Under the pieces are notes generated by a model that did not search any database, had not been told where the DNA came from, and saw nothing but the letters and a program-made list of their open reading frames with translations. From NCBI GenBank assembly GCA_023014335.1, contig JAECYW010000009.1, positions 2,356,001-2,420,000 of the forward strand: 64,000 nucleotides of DNA. Reading direction: 5' to 3'. The stretch is from Galerina marginata (taxonomy: Eukaryota > Basidiomycota > Agaricomycetes > Agaricales > Galerinaceae). This document shows, one piece after another, positions 1 through 11,118 of the stretch. The first letter of the stretch is position 1; each line of letters starts with the position of its first letter. The position numbers were made by a program, and so were the translations under genes.

Positions 1-2317
1 GATGCAGAGGCAGGGGTATCGAGGGCGGCTTTTTGGGGGTTCCGTTTGTTTGTATTGATGGTGGTACATGGCCGTTAGCGGCTTTTGACGATGAAGAGGT
101 TGACGATGTTGACGATGAGTCAAGTTGAGGCGTAGAAATTATAGTCACGTTTGCATCGTTGTGTTCGCCTTCACCGTCAGCCAAAATTCCAGCCTGGGCA
201 TCACCATTCACATGCACCTCCGCACCCTCCTCCGCCTTCGCCTTCGCATTCTCTTCAGCAACAGCCTTCCCAACCCTCGCCTTCACCCTCCCCCAAAGCA
301 CCCACACCGCCACGAGCCCACACAGAAGTGTCACCCCAAGCGCCTCCCACACCCCGCCGACACCCGTCCCCACCCCACCCCCCGCCCCCACAGACGGCTC
401 GTGCCCAATCATCCGCGACGAGAAGGACGGGGCGGCGGAGGACGAGATCGTGCCCGACGCAGAGAGCCGCCCGCCACCGCCACCCTCGATGCCGAGCGGC
501 GGGCGGTGCTTGTGCGTGCCGCTATCGTTCGCGCTGTCCTGGTCCTCCATCCCCCCGCCTGTCCATGGTCGGCTCACCACGACAGGCGGCGCAGGCGCAG
601 GCGGAGAAAGAGGCGGAGAAGAGGAAGAGCCGCCCATGGGCTGCTGCCCCGCCGCGCCCTGCATCTGCTGCACCTGCTTCGGCCCGTCTAGAAGCCTCCT
701 CATCCGGTCCTCGATCCCGTCTGCGTCTTCGAGCGGGCGCACGCCGACGAGGCACCGTGGGGCGTGTGGGTTCGCGAGGCATGTGTCGAGGTCGCTTTCT
801 GTGTCTTCTTGGTCTGTGTCTGGGTCGGTCGTGGTCGTATCGGAATCGGGGTCGTCTTCTTTTGGAGGATCGAGCGCCTTTCGCCTGAGCTTGCGGGTAC
901 CGAGCCCGTGTCGCTCGCCGCCGCCGCCGCCGAAGACGACGAGCGGGTAGTGTTCGGGGCTCATGACGAATAGGCTCTCGGAATCTTGGACGAGGCCGAC
1001 GTACGCCGTGTCTAGCTTGGCCAGGAGCGGGTCGGGGCTGGAGCTGGAGCTAGATTTGGTGTTGGTGTTGGCGTCTGCGCCTGTGGAGGGCGGCGAGAGC
1101 TTGGGGAAGAGGTCGTGCAGCCGCGGGCGGGGTTGGAGGAGCACGAAGGGGTGTCCGTGCGGTGTGGCGTGGTGGTGGTGCGGGATGGGGGAGCGTGGGC
1201 GGAGGATGTCGAATATCGCGACGCTGTATGTGTCGAGAACGTTAGGACGACCAAAGGTATACAAGGAGAAAGGCGTACACAGGAGCGCCGAACTTGTTCC
1301 CCCATAGCGCCCGCCCACCCTCCTGCTTCTGTTCCTTGGTATTCCCATCCGCGTCCGTCGTTATTGGGCTGGGGGCGGGGGCGTGGAAGGCGATGATCTC
1401 GCCGTTGGTGAGGCTCTGGATGTAGGTGTCGTCGTTGGTGTGTCTGTAGATGGCTTGGAGGTGGTTGTCCTTGTTGTTGGGGCCGTAGGTGGAGAAGGAG
1501 AGCTCTTGGGGTGGGGGGACGGGTTGGCCTGGTTTGGGCTTTTTGTGGATTGAGATTATGTAGTCTGGATTGGTGAATAAATGAGAGGCAGAAACAAGAA
1601 GAGGGAGGAGATCAACGCACCCGTACGGCCGATGTATACCTCTGTAGGCGCGGAGACGGGCGGCTTGCTCCCGTCGAGCTCGTCGAGATCGAGAGGCGCA
1701 TCCTGGTACTCGTCAGGGATGAAAGGACACTCTGCATTGAGGGTCGCCTTGATCCTGCCCGTCTCGAGCTCGATGAGCAGCAGGGACGACTCCTTCTTGC
1801 CCACGAACACACGGACATCTTCGCCGTTGACGGAGGTGAACGGTGCGATGTCGACGAGCTCGGGCATGGAGAAGGGGAAGCGCTGCAGGGGAGATGAGGG
1901 CGAGTGGAGGACGTAGATGTCCCCGGACTGCGGTTCGATGATGTATGTCTCTGAATCTGCTGCTTCGTCGGGGTCGTCGTATGCATACGAGTCTGGCTCG
2001 TGCTTTGGGTGGGTTGTGCGCACGAGAGGGGCGAGAGAGGAGGGTACGGCTAGAGAAGAGGAATGCGATGATGTGGAGCCCGAGGACATGGACCACAGAG
2101 TATGCCCCGATGACCGGTTGAGAGCATGGAATTTGCCATCGACGGATGCGACGAGGACGGTGTCGAGCAGATCATAGTCTTTCGAGAGATCGGGCGGCGC
2201 AGTCGGCTCCGGTGGGCCTGTGTATCTGTGCACCAGCGCCTGTGATTCAGGATTGGGAGATGCTGCTGCTGATAGTGCGAGGAGGGCAGCAAGTACGGGC
2301 AGCAAGTACAGGGCCAT
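1..2317 (-). CDS. IRE1: IRE1 unfolded-protein-response sensor, luminal and membrane part (cut by left window edge)
   Basis: Type I ER membrane kinase/endoribonuclease that senses unfolded proteins in the lumen and splices HAC1-type mRNA. Only the N-terminal 735 or so residues lie here; the kinase and RNase domains must lie beyond the left edge. Exons are 2317-1621, 1564-1279 and 1223 to the edge, joined in phase. The protein opens with a signal peptide (MALYLLPVLAALLALSAAAS), then a beta-propeller-like luminal domain with DGKFHALNRSSG and YDLLDTVLVASVDG typical of the family. A low-complexity Gly/Ser/Pro stretch precedes one membrane segment at about residues 621-638 (LGVTLLCGLVAVWVLWG), followed by a basic, then acidic cytosolic linker. 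A near-identical luminal domain is encoded in inverted orientation at 5270-6896. The family call is firm; the missing catalytic half is assumed, not seen. Confidence 0.88.
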
Positions 2318-2440
2318 GGGCTGCGCTCATGAGAGTCGGTCGTGGAGACTGTCGTGGCAGCTGCAAAAGTCGGAGGAGGTAGTGGCTGTGCCCATATACG
2401 GCAATTGCTTCCGTCCTATTCTTGCCTTGCGCTCAACTTC
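690..2440 (-). repeat. Inverted repeat arm A (IRE1 5' half and its upstream region)
   Basis: This segment matches 5150-6815 in inverted orientation. The match covers the signal peptide, the luminal domain, both introns at the same positions and phases, and about 100-150 bp upstream of the start codon. Shared upstream blocks include GGGCACAGCCACT and GCCACGACAG followed by CTCCACGA. Similarity stops near the codons for RLLDG, before the membrane segment. Arm limits are by eye. Confidence 0.8.
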
Positions 2441-3478
2441 ACCGCTCGACGCCCTTCTAGAACACTCGCCACTGCCATCCTAACGTATCGCTTAACCATC
2501 TGTCAGTGTCGAAGCGGCGCTCTCGTAGAAGCCACGTCTACTTTCTTCTAGTCAGGACCCTCGCCACTTTCCCCAACTCTATGCCATCTTCCATCGCAAG
2601 ATCGCCTTCACGGTCTAGTCCACACCCCGCCGGCATCTCTTCTGCAAGAAAGACCGCTGGACGCCTCCTTGACCCGAGTTCACAAGGTTGACTGGCTTCT
2701 AAACGCACTAAGGTGGGGTCTAAATAGGCGATTCATGTACAGTCCATCGCGAGCGTGTGTACAATCTCAAACTTTCTGGCACCTGGATCGCGGTACAGCC
2801 TCCCGTTCGAACCATTACCCGCAACATTCTTTAAACGCTTCATGACCTTCCTACAGACACGGGAGAATTGGACAAATCTTGGACTCTTCCTTACAGTATA
2901 TCAAGTCCTCTCTCAGCGTCAGTTGACTCGTCGGCCGCATTTCGGCCTGCTCATGCCTCGCTCTGGACACACCTCTGTGGAAAAAGGCGATGAACAGAGA
3001 GCTCTTCATCTCACCTTCACCTAGATTCCTATCTTGTTTCTCGCCGTATCTGGAAGGTTGGCAATGGCTGTGGATATGCTGGCCGAATCTGTCGTTGTGG
3101 GCCCTCCTGCCTCAGGCTTAATTGACTTCTCCCTTTTCGCATCCACACACCCACTCCAGTGACCCCGCCATCAATTCTCATGCCACCAACATCTTTCTCT
3201 GTTCGCTTTGGCTTCCTATTCGTCCACCTTTAACCCAAGAGGAAATTCCAACTTGCCTATGATCATCTTCTCTTTTAACTCTAGTATGGTGAAAGATGTT
3301 AACCTATGTAAGTTTCACTGTTGTACTTGTTTCCATTTCAAAATTACATAAAGATTTTGATGCCGAGAAGAGCGACAAAAATTCTCAATGAGACTGCTGG
3401 TGGGCCAGCAACATCCTTCGTTCCAATAAATAAATTAGAGATGAACACATGCTAATGAGTATTGACATCGTTTAGGCC
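2318..3478. other. Intergenic, between IRE1 and the SRPK-like gene
   Basis: No gene is supported. The first 100 bp or so are the IRE1 upstream region shared with the inverted copy. A 38-nt segment at 2647-2684 recurs in the same orientation at 5008-5054, with a 9-nt insertion in the second copy and about four mismatches. The rest is pyrimidine-rich sequence with only short spurious frames. Confidence 0.5.
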
Positions 3479-4703
3479 TCAAGCCGCACACCAACCACAT
3501 GAACAAACATCTCCCTCTTCGATCCATTTTTTCTCCAGTAATTTTTCTGCTGCAGGCCGTGCTATCGGATTCAAAGCCAGCATCTCCTGCAAAATCGCCA
3601 CAGTTGAAGGTATGTCTGGCTCTGCCACTCTTCCATTCGACTTGAAACGCTTTAACATGTTTTTCAGCTCATTTGACAGGACTTTATTAGGATCAGCTTT
3701 GTAGGCTGTTTCGTCGAGCAAGGGAGCACCTGTGAGCAAGTGGAATATCTATTTGTCGATGGCATATTAGAAGATGTGGCAAACACACGAAAAAGAAACA
3801 CACCATCAGGCCTAATTGGAATATATCGACATTCAGCCCGATTTTACCGCCAGTCAACACTTCAGGTGGCGTAAGTGGACCATCGAAATCTGCTGCCGAA
3901 ACCGGATCGCCGACATTGTGGGCTTGTGATCCAACAAATAAGTGACGAACCATGTCAGATGTTCGCTTTGGCGCACTCACCACGTCCGATACTTGTCAAG
4001 GTTACGTTTTGGCTAGCAAATCGTTCCTTGGGTTTCATTCCACACGACTTCGCCGATGGTGCCGAGAGGCTCGGATCGTACAACAGGATAAGTCGTCCCA
4101 TCTTCATCTTTGACCTCTTCGTAATTATACGACTCCCCACCGTAGTATTCGTGGCAAGGAAACAACAAATGTTCCGCTTTTATAGGTTTCCCGAAGGTAA
4201 GTGAAATCTGAAAAATTAGAATTGCTTCACGTACCTCCGCTATACACATTCTCCCTATGCAAATTGCATATGGCACTGAGGCCAGAACTCACGACCTGCT
4301 TGACAATGTGAAGAGGAAGGTAAGCACCCTCCTCGTTGCTAGTACGCAATGTCTCGACAGAGGGCCCGAGTGTGCCGAGTGGCAAGCAAAGGTGCTTTCC
4401 CTTTGGTCCTTCTTCGTAAAAGTGTCCTCGGAACCAAGGCAAGCCCGGTTTTGCGTGAAATTTCTCGAGAAACGCGAGTTCAGACTTGGCCGACGGGGGT
4501 TGAGTCGCTTCCACTGTAAGGATCTTAATGGCCACCGAGTTGTGGATATCTGTAACATCGAATGCGAACCAGACAGATGAGCGGGGTCCCCATCCTAGTT
4601 TACGAATGATCAGCCAGGCTCCGTTGTCCAGTGTCTGGCCAGCCTGGCCAGGAAAGTATCCAACATGAGAGTTAAGCTGTTCTTCGGGAAATTTAATGGC
4701 CAT
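3479..4703 (-). CDS. SRPK-like protein kinase homologue, degenerate and probably frameshifted
   Basis: Resembles the expanded basidiomycete family of SRPK-type Ser/Thr kinases. The N-lobe is recognisable: a glycine-loop relative (IIRKLGWGPRSSVWFAFD) followed by VAIKIL with the ATP-binding lysine. The C-lobe keeps PPEVLTGGKIGLNVDIFQLG and ends with RPAAEKLLEKKWIEE. Best exons are 4703-4235, 4176-3981, 3922-3804 and 3748-3479. The second exon carries one base too many: it is open as GEVVWNETQGTI, meets TAG at 4013-4015, and continues in the next frame as NVTLTSIGR. The catalytic-loop HRD aspartate is not visible (VYSG joins directly to AEHLLF) and the DFG position reads SIG. So it is either a pseudokinase with an assembly error or a decaying gene. 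It lies between the two inverted IRE1 copies. Confidence 0.6.
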
Positions 4704-5269
4704 GGCTCATGAGGGAGATGTCGTTGTCCTGAAAGTGTGTGTGTACTTGAAGGAAAGATGAAAACACGACACCGCTTGCCGCGCTACTTTAACAGGACCG
4801 TGGATTCAGTGGAATACTGGCCGCGCACTCAACCTTCGCATCGACATAGTCTGAGTGAATCCAACGGTCCTGGCACATTCTTGATCAATAAACGGACCCG
4901 TCACTAGTCTCCCACCGGGCAAATCATTTCTTAATGGGCCCAAGCAACATGCGCTGACCGCCTTCAAGTCTAAGCTCGATTAATCAAGCCCACAGGTCGC
5001 CCCTCCCAGAAAGTCCGCTGCTCCTTCCTGGATGCCTGCTTGACGCGAGTTCACAGCTATCGCCCCAGTGTCATTCGACAAAGTCCTGGAGTTCTGATGA
5101 GAGGAGGCCGGAAAAGGTTTCCAAGCGGAATAAGATATTCTGCAAGGGAATTTCTGGGCACAGCCACTGCATTTCCAACTCTTTTACCGATGCCACGACC
5201 AAGCCACGACAGCCTCCACGACATAACCTTATAATCATAACAGATGAGAATCGATCATGAGCACAGGCT
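4704..5269. other. Intergenic, upstream of the SRPK-like gene and the IRE1-like copy
   Basis: Divergent promoter region. It contains the second copy (5008-5054) of the 38-nt direct repeat seen at 2647-2684. From about 5150 it enters the inverted repeat shared with the IRE1 upstream region. No other feature was recognised. Confidence 0.4.
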
Positions 5270-6815
5270 ATGGCGCTATACTTGCTGCCCGCACTAGCCG
5301 TCCTTCTTGCACTATCAGCAGCAGCATCACCCAACCCCGAATCACAGGCGCGGGTGCACAGACACACTGGCCCACCAGAGTCGACTGCGCCGCCAGATTT
5401 CTCGAAAGATTATGATCTGCTCGACATCGTCCTCGTCGCAACCATCGACGGCAAATTTCATGCCCTCAACCGGTCATCGGGGCGCACCATCTGGTCCATG
5501 TCCTCAGGCTCCTCACAGTTATCTTCTCTAACCGTTCCGTCGTCTCTCGCCCCTCTCGTGCGCACGACTCACCCCAAGCACAAGTCAGACTCGTATGCAT
5601 TCGACGATCCCGATGAAGCAGCAGATTCAGAGACATACATCATCGAACCGCAGTCTGGAGACATATATGTCCTCCGCTCGCCCTCGTCGCCTTTGCAGCG
5701 CTTCCCCTTCTCCATGCCCAAGCTCGTCGACATCGCACCGTTCACCTCCGTCAACGGCGAAGATGTCCGTGTGTTCGTGGGCAAGAAGGAGTCGTCCCTG
5801 GTGCTTATTGAACTCGAAACGGGCAGGATTAAGGCGACCCTCGATGGAGAATGTCCGTTCATTCCTGATGAATACCAGGATGCGCCTCTTGATCTCGACC
5901 CGCGAGACCGGAGCAAGCCGCCTGTCTCTCTGCCTACAGAGCTATACATCAAGCGTACAGGTACATTATCCTCCTTGTCTTCTTTTCTACGACTAACGCA
6001 TTCTTCTAGACTACATAGTATCAATCCACAGAAAACTCAAACCAGGCCAACCCGTCCCCCCACCTCAAGAGCTCTCCTTCTCTACCTACGGCCCCATCAA
6101 CGAGGTCAACCACCTCCAGACCATCCACAGGCGCACCAACGATGTCACGTTCGTTCAGAGCCTTGCCAACGGCAAGGTCATCGCCTTCCATGCACCTGCG
6201 CCAGACCGGAATCCCAAGGAACCGAAGCAGGAGAGCAAGCGGGTGTTGTGGGAGAACAAGTTCGACGCTCCTGTGTAAGCCCCTGTCTTTCTTTTTTTTC
6301 TACGCCCTTGTCGTCCTAACCTATTCAACTCATACAGCGTCGCGATATTCGACATTATCCGCCCACGCTCACCTATCCAGCAGCACAGTCACACTACACC
6401 ACACGGGCACCCCTTCGTGCTCCTCCAACCTCGCCCGCGGGTGCATGACCTCTTCCCCAAGACCTCGGCACCCGCAGACGCCAAGGCCAAAACCGGCTCC
6501 AGCTCCGACCCGCTCCTGGGCAAGCTAGACACGGCGTACGTTGGGCTCGTACAAGACTCCCTATTCGTCATGAGCCCCGAGCACTACCCGCTAGCCATCT
6601 TAGGCGGAGGTGAGCGGCACCGGCTCGGTACTCGCCAACGAGAGAGGAAGGCGTTCGATGCTCCGAAAGCAGAGGGCGCGCATAGCGATGTCGACATGTG
6701 CCTCGCGGACCCGCACGCGCCGCGGTGCCTCGTCGGTATTCGGCCGCTCAAAGATGTAGATGGGATCGAGGATAGGGTGGAGAGGCTGTTGGACGGATCG
6801 AAGTATTTGGGGATT
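5150..6815 (+). repeat. Inverted repeat arm B (copy of IRE1 5' half)
   Basis: Inverted counterpart of 690-2440. Exon order, intron positions and phases are the same as in IRE1. Protein similarity is high across the whole luminal domain (for example YDLLDIVLVATIDGKFHALN against YDLLDTVLVASVDGKFHALN). It breaks off at RLLDG, after which the sequence is unrelated. Confidence 0.8.
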
Positions 6816-6896
6816 TGCGACGGTGACGCTGTATTGGCAGGTCCACTGCAAGTCATCGTGAATGCTTGGAGGGTCGTCTGTCGCCTTCTTCGCTAG
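5270..6896 (+). CDS. IRE1 luminal-domain-only paralogue (no membrane, kinase or RNase domain)
   Basis: A 504-residue open gene with exons 5270-5960, 6010-6274 and 6338-6896; the phases close exactly. It starts with the same signal peptide as IRE1 (MALYLLPALAVLLALSAAAS) and keeps the full luminal sensor region, including MSPEHYPLAILGGG and PHAPRCLVGIRPL. After VERLLDGS the last 31 or so residues are unique and end in a stop codon, so the Gly/Ser linker, membrane helix and catalytic domains are absent. No HDEL-type retention signal is seen. The reading frame is intact through three exons with mostly conservative substitutions, which argues against a long-dead copy. If made, it would be an ER-luminal or secreted protein able in principle to bind unfolded proteins or pair with IRE1. 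That role is inference. Confidence 0.72.
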
Positions 6897-7340
6897 CGCC
6901 TTTGGGTCAGAAAGGCGTCTAATATTAGGCAGGGAATAGAAGAGACGTATCTTTACTCTCAAGTGTTTTGGCTTCCAAGTGGCGGGAGAAGTTGTCATTG
7001 TTTAATTCTGGAGGTATCGAAAACGACTCCTGGCGAATAATGTCATTGACTAGCGTCCGGCGTTCAGCGGATGGATTGATAAATGAGTTTTAACCACCGC
7101 GGTTCCTATCTAGTATCAGGTACATAACTGCCTGCCTGTAAGTGAGTAAAGACCTACGGCTCACAACTCTTCTTCTTCATGGCTAGATGTGCCACCGACA
7201 TAGTGACTGAGCCAGCCATGCTATCGTCGCCGACACGCTTACCCCATTATTTCACTTCAAGTTCTAGGGCTCTCCATCATTTATTTGGCGCCCGTCGTCC
7301 TCTCGTGATCGTGTGCTCTACCGGGTAATTGTTATTCCAA
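6897..7340. other. Intergenic
   Basis: No gene recognised. Short noncoding stretch between the IRE1-like copy and tRNA-Ser. Confidence 0.4.
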
Positions 7341-7423
7341 GACGCCATAGCCAAGTGGTCTACGGCGACAGTTTCGAAAGCTGTTCCTCTTTGAGGGCGC
7401 ATGTTCGAATCATGCTGGCGTCG
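7341..7423 (+). tRNA. tRNA-Ser(CGA)
   Basis: Full cloverleaf without an intron. Acceptor stem GACGCCA pairs with TGGCGTC, with discriminator G. The anticodon stem is ACAGT/GCTGT around the loop TTCGAAA, giving anticodon CGA. The long variable arm pairs CCTC with GAGG, as expected of a serine tRNA. The T arm is GCATG-TTCGAAT-CATGC. It decodes UCG. Confidence 0.92.
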
Positions 7424-7710
7424 TCACGAAGTCTGCAAAGATTTTTGAGGAACGCCAGTACTAGTAGCACTTACAAACACATAGACTAAAACTAGTGGTG
7501 CTGGTTTTTTTCTATTATCTCTAGGCTTGACAAGTGTCCCTAAATTTTGGGAGAATATGCATACCTGAGACAGATTTTTTCATGAAATACTGCATCTATC
7601 AACGAGTACTTGAGATTTAATGAAGCCTTTGGGAAGTAAGGTCCTTTTTGAAAGTAGGCCTTTATGCATTAGGCCATCCTCACCCTCTTGTATCCACTTC
7701 CCACTGCCTA

Positions 7711-8911
7711 TTAGATCTGCACAATTCCCTTCAGCACCGCAACCTCCGCATTGATAATGCTGCTCGTCGCCGCCCCAATGGACACGTTGTTCGCCAGCAC
7801 CACGAACTTCACATCCAACACCTGGCACTGCCTCACCCGCCCGACACTCACCCCCGCGCCGTCCTGCAGATACCGGTCCAGCCGCGGCTGCGGCCGGTCC
7901 TGCTCCTCGTGCACCACCACCGTATGCCGCGGTGCAGAGGGGCATCCCAGAGCGAGTGCGTCGGGCGTGTACGCAGCGAGCGCCTCGCGGACCTGTTGGG
8001 GTGACGGAGGAGGCCGCTGTGCGAAGCGCACGGAGACACACTCCGTGTGCCCGTCGATGACAGGAACGCGGTTACACGACGCGGACACGCGCAGCGGGTG
8101 TGGCGCGTGCATGTCGAACTGCCGGAGGCCCTTGTCGTCTATGGAGATGCCACTGAGGATCTTGAGCGTCTCCCACTCGATCTTCTCCTCCTCGCCGCTG
8201 ATGTACGGGATGACGTTGTCCATGATGTCGAGGCTCGCGACGCCGGGGTAGCCTGCGCCGGAGATCGCCTGCATGGTTGTGACGATGACGGCCTCGAGGG
8301 GCCCGAACGCCTTCTCCATGGCGGCGAGGGGGATGACGTACCCTGTGGTGGAGCAGTTCGCGTTGGTGACGATGAAGCCGCGGGTGAGGGGTGGGGATAA
8401 GAGGGCTTGTTGTTGGGGGATGATGGAGAGGTGCTGTGGGTTGACGAGGGGCACGACGAGCGGGACTTGGGGGTCGCGTCGGAAGTTTTTGGCGTTGGAG
8501 AAGACGGCGAGGTCGGCGGCGCGGAAGGCTTCCTCTATTGGTGGACGCAATTTGAACAGCGACAAAGGGAAGAGAACAGAAAGACTCACCGATCTCTCCA
8601 GCCACATCCGCGTCCAACCCGGAAAACACGATCGTGCAGCCCGCAAAGTATTCCGGCTTGCACTCACTCACCACCATATCACCTACGCCTCCAGCCTTAT
8701 TACCGCCACCCAATGAGCTCCCAGGGATCGGGGTCGACTGCTTCCAGTTCACCGCCTCCCTATACCGCTTCCCGGCACTCCTGGGCGACGCGCCGAGCGC
8801 AGCGATCACAAACCACGGATGCGCCGCAAGAAGTGTAATAAACCGCTGACCGACGGTGCCTGTCGCGCCAAGGACGCCAACTGGGATGGATGCTGGTTGA
8901 GGGTGCTGCAT
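7711..8911 (-). CDS. HOM2: Aspartate-semialdehyde dehydrogenase
   Basis: Reduces aspartyl-4-phosphate to aspartate semialdehyde with NADPH, the second step toward threonine, methionine and homoserine. Two exons (8911-8590 and 8534-7711) give 381 residues, close to the 365 of yeast Hom2. The N-terminal NADP-binding motif is VGVLGATGTVGQRF. SAGKRYREAVNWKQ and VFSGLDADVAG match the family. The catalytic cysteine is in NANCSTTG (about residue 168). QAISGAGYPGV, CNRVPVIDGHTE and DRPQPRLDR are also diagnostic. The start at MQHPQPAS puts the nucleotide-binding motif about 12 residues in, as in yeast. The frame stays open upstream, so a longer N terminus or an extra 5' exon (a CACAG acceptor lies near 8962) cannot be excluded. 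Confidence 0.93.
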
Positions 8912-9437
8912 GCCGGTGGATGGGTACTTTTGCGAGTGTTTTGGACCAAAGGTGAAGGACCTGTGGGACGAGGAGCGGGGGTCAGTGACTAGGACAGTGG
9001 CTGGGGAGTAGGGGGAGGAAGAGGAGGAAATGGAGGTGATGTCGATGGTGGATGGAGTCCCGGACGACGGACGACTGCTGCTGCTCGTCGAGGCGGTCGA
9101 CATGGAGAGGAGGTGATGGTGAAGGGTGGACTTACGATTTGACGGCGGTTTTATCCTTCGACGGCGGGGTCGGATTTTTCGATCGGAGTGCAAGGCACGT
9201 GATGTAGGTCGTGCTAATCTGATAGAAATTAGCGCCCGTAGTGTATTGGGGATCTGCACTTCACTCACCTTTTTCTTTCTGTTGGAGATGGTGGGGAGAA
9301 CGAAGAATAATCGATTTGAAGTTTGCCAATTGATGCCCTGAATGAGTCACCAGGCTCGTACCGATTCGGACATCTGCCGATGATATTTCGGCTCAATGTC
9401 CGTTAGCTGGCTGGCATGGTATATTCCGAGGCAGTAT

Positions 9438-10768
9438 CTACCCAAAAACTTCCTTCATGACCACCTCTCTTCTCTGGCTTGCGTTCTGTATGCACTCCTC
9501 CAACACATCTCGTTTCTCTTCTCTCGCATCTTCCTCCCCTGTTGTAATAATCAACGCCGATCCAAGTTGTTCCACCGAGACAAGTTCGCCGCCGTCACCC
9601 AGCACGACGGAGATGGACGCCTCGAGCAGGGGCTCCTCGAAAGAGGTGGGATCGGCTAGGACATGCTTGCCGTCGAAGATCCCGAAAGACATCGCGATAG
9701 GCGCGCTCTTTGCCAGTTGTAAAGGAACCCGAGGTGCAAGTCGCGAACAGGTGGTGCGATGCGTTTCTGTGTTGTAGGTGGCTTGCGGTAGCTTTGCTGT
9801 GGATTGAGGAGTATCAGAAACAAAGATAGAACAATTAAATAGAAAAATGGACATACTATTTCTCAGCGCGGCCACCATAGCAAGCAACGTCGCGTCAAAC
9901 GCGTTCCCATCGTAGTTGATGCACGTTGCGTCCACGTAGATCACCCAGGCAGCTTTCCCGGGGTGTATGCATAGTGTTGAAAGTGGGAGAAAGTTTGAAC
10001 TAAAAGATGGTAGTCGGTAATAGAAGACAGAATCAAAACAAAAAGGCTGACGTTACTAAAGCTTGGTTTAATCTCTCCGAGAGCACCTGTGCTTCTTCTG
10101 TCGGTGGGCCTGGCTTGAACTTGGGCGAACACATCGCTGGTAAATCCAAGTTGGGCACTGTCGCGATTCAAGAAAACAAATGGGTTGATGTCCAGACAGC
10201 TGAGAAGATCACAAAAAAGCGCACCTAAAAACCCCTCGCCGTCCCTATCCAGCTCAGGCTCTGCGATCTCTGCTTTCACCCCACACACGACCGTCGTATC
10301 GCCCATCCGTACCAACGCAGAGCCCTCTGCCGTCGATATCGAACCTGTGCTTTCCCGAGAATGAAAACTGTCAGTATCCGAGGTAGAGCCTCATAAGCAG
10401 ATAAAGAACGAAGACAAACACCCCGAAACGAAACTCGACGAAAGAAAGGAAAATCATTGGGGCAAGGCGAAACCAAACGACGAAACCCGGCCAAAAAATC
10501 TTATAAAACTGCACCAAGCCAAGCCCGACTCACCAACATTACAAAAAACGCCCCTCCACTCCCCAAACGCCCTCCCATCAGGCCTCACATCCTCCTCTAT
10601 ATACCGCTCGAGATAAAGCCGCGGATGCAGCCGCTGGAACACGGAGGCACGGAGCGCGTCTTGTTCTTCTTGTGAGAGGTGGGCAAAGGCGGCGTCTTCT
10701 GCATTGGGTTGGGTGGTTGAGGGTGTGTTGGGCGTTTTGGGCGTTTTGGGTTGGGTGGAGGTGGACAT
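9438..10768 (-). CDS. RRP43: Exosome complex subunit RRP43 (EXOSC8-like)
   Basis: RNase-PH-fold structural subunit of the nine-subunit RNA exosome core, which degrades and processes RNA in nucleus and cytoplasm. Five exons (10768-10534, 10344-10225, 10157-10052, 9999-9857, 9796-9438) give 320 residues with all phases closing. Landmarks in order are RPDGRAFGEWR, then SALVRMGDTTVVCGVKAE, PNLDLPAMCSPKFKPGPP and EEAQVLSERLN. Next come HPGKAAWVIYVDATCINYDG, AMSFGIFDGKHVLADPT and a C-terminal EASISVVLGDGGELVSVEQL. These follow human EXOSC8 closely and place it with RRP43 rather than RRP42 or RRP45. The Ser/Thr/Pro-rich N terminus is low complexity, so the exact start is less certain. It shares a roughly 350-bp divergent promoter region with the HET gene. 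Confidence 0.9.
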
Positions 10769-11118
10769 GGATGGTTGACGAGCTGGGGCTGGAGAGATAC
10801 AAGATGTAGGTTTGTGATGGAGTTCGAGGTTTAAGGTGAGAATTGCCTTGATCGGGTACCGCGCCGGCGACCCGCTGCACTTGTGCTTTCTTCCTACGAC
10901 CACATCTTACTTGTCAAGGGCTTTGTTTAGGCCATTCTCCTCTAAAGTCAACGCAGCGAGGTCTGTCTAGTGCTCCAAACGTGACCTTATACCATATGGA
11001 ACAACAGCATGTGCCCTTTGAACAGGCCTGTTTATCGATGGATTGAAGACACCGTCTTCGAACGAGGACTCTCATTTCTGACTTCTCACTGGCACTTACC
11101 AGAATCTTCATCCTTACC
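10769..11118. promoter_or_regulatory. Divergent promoter region of RRP43 and the HET-domain gene
   Basis: 350 bp between two divergently read start codons. It must hold both promoters. No TATA box or specific site could be assigned with confidence. Confidence 0.4.

Noticed and set aside
125..950. Long plus-strand frames opposite IRE1
   Set aside because: Arg/Pro-rich shadows caused by the GC-rich linker of IRE1 on the minus strand.
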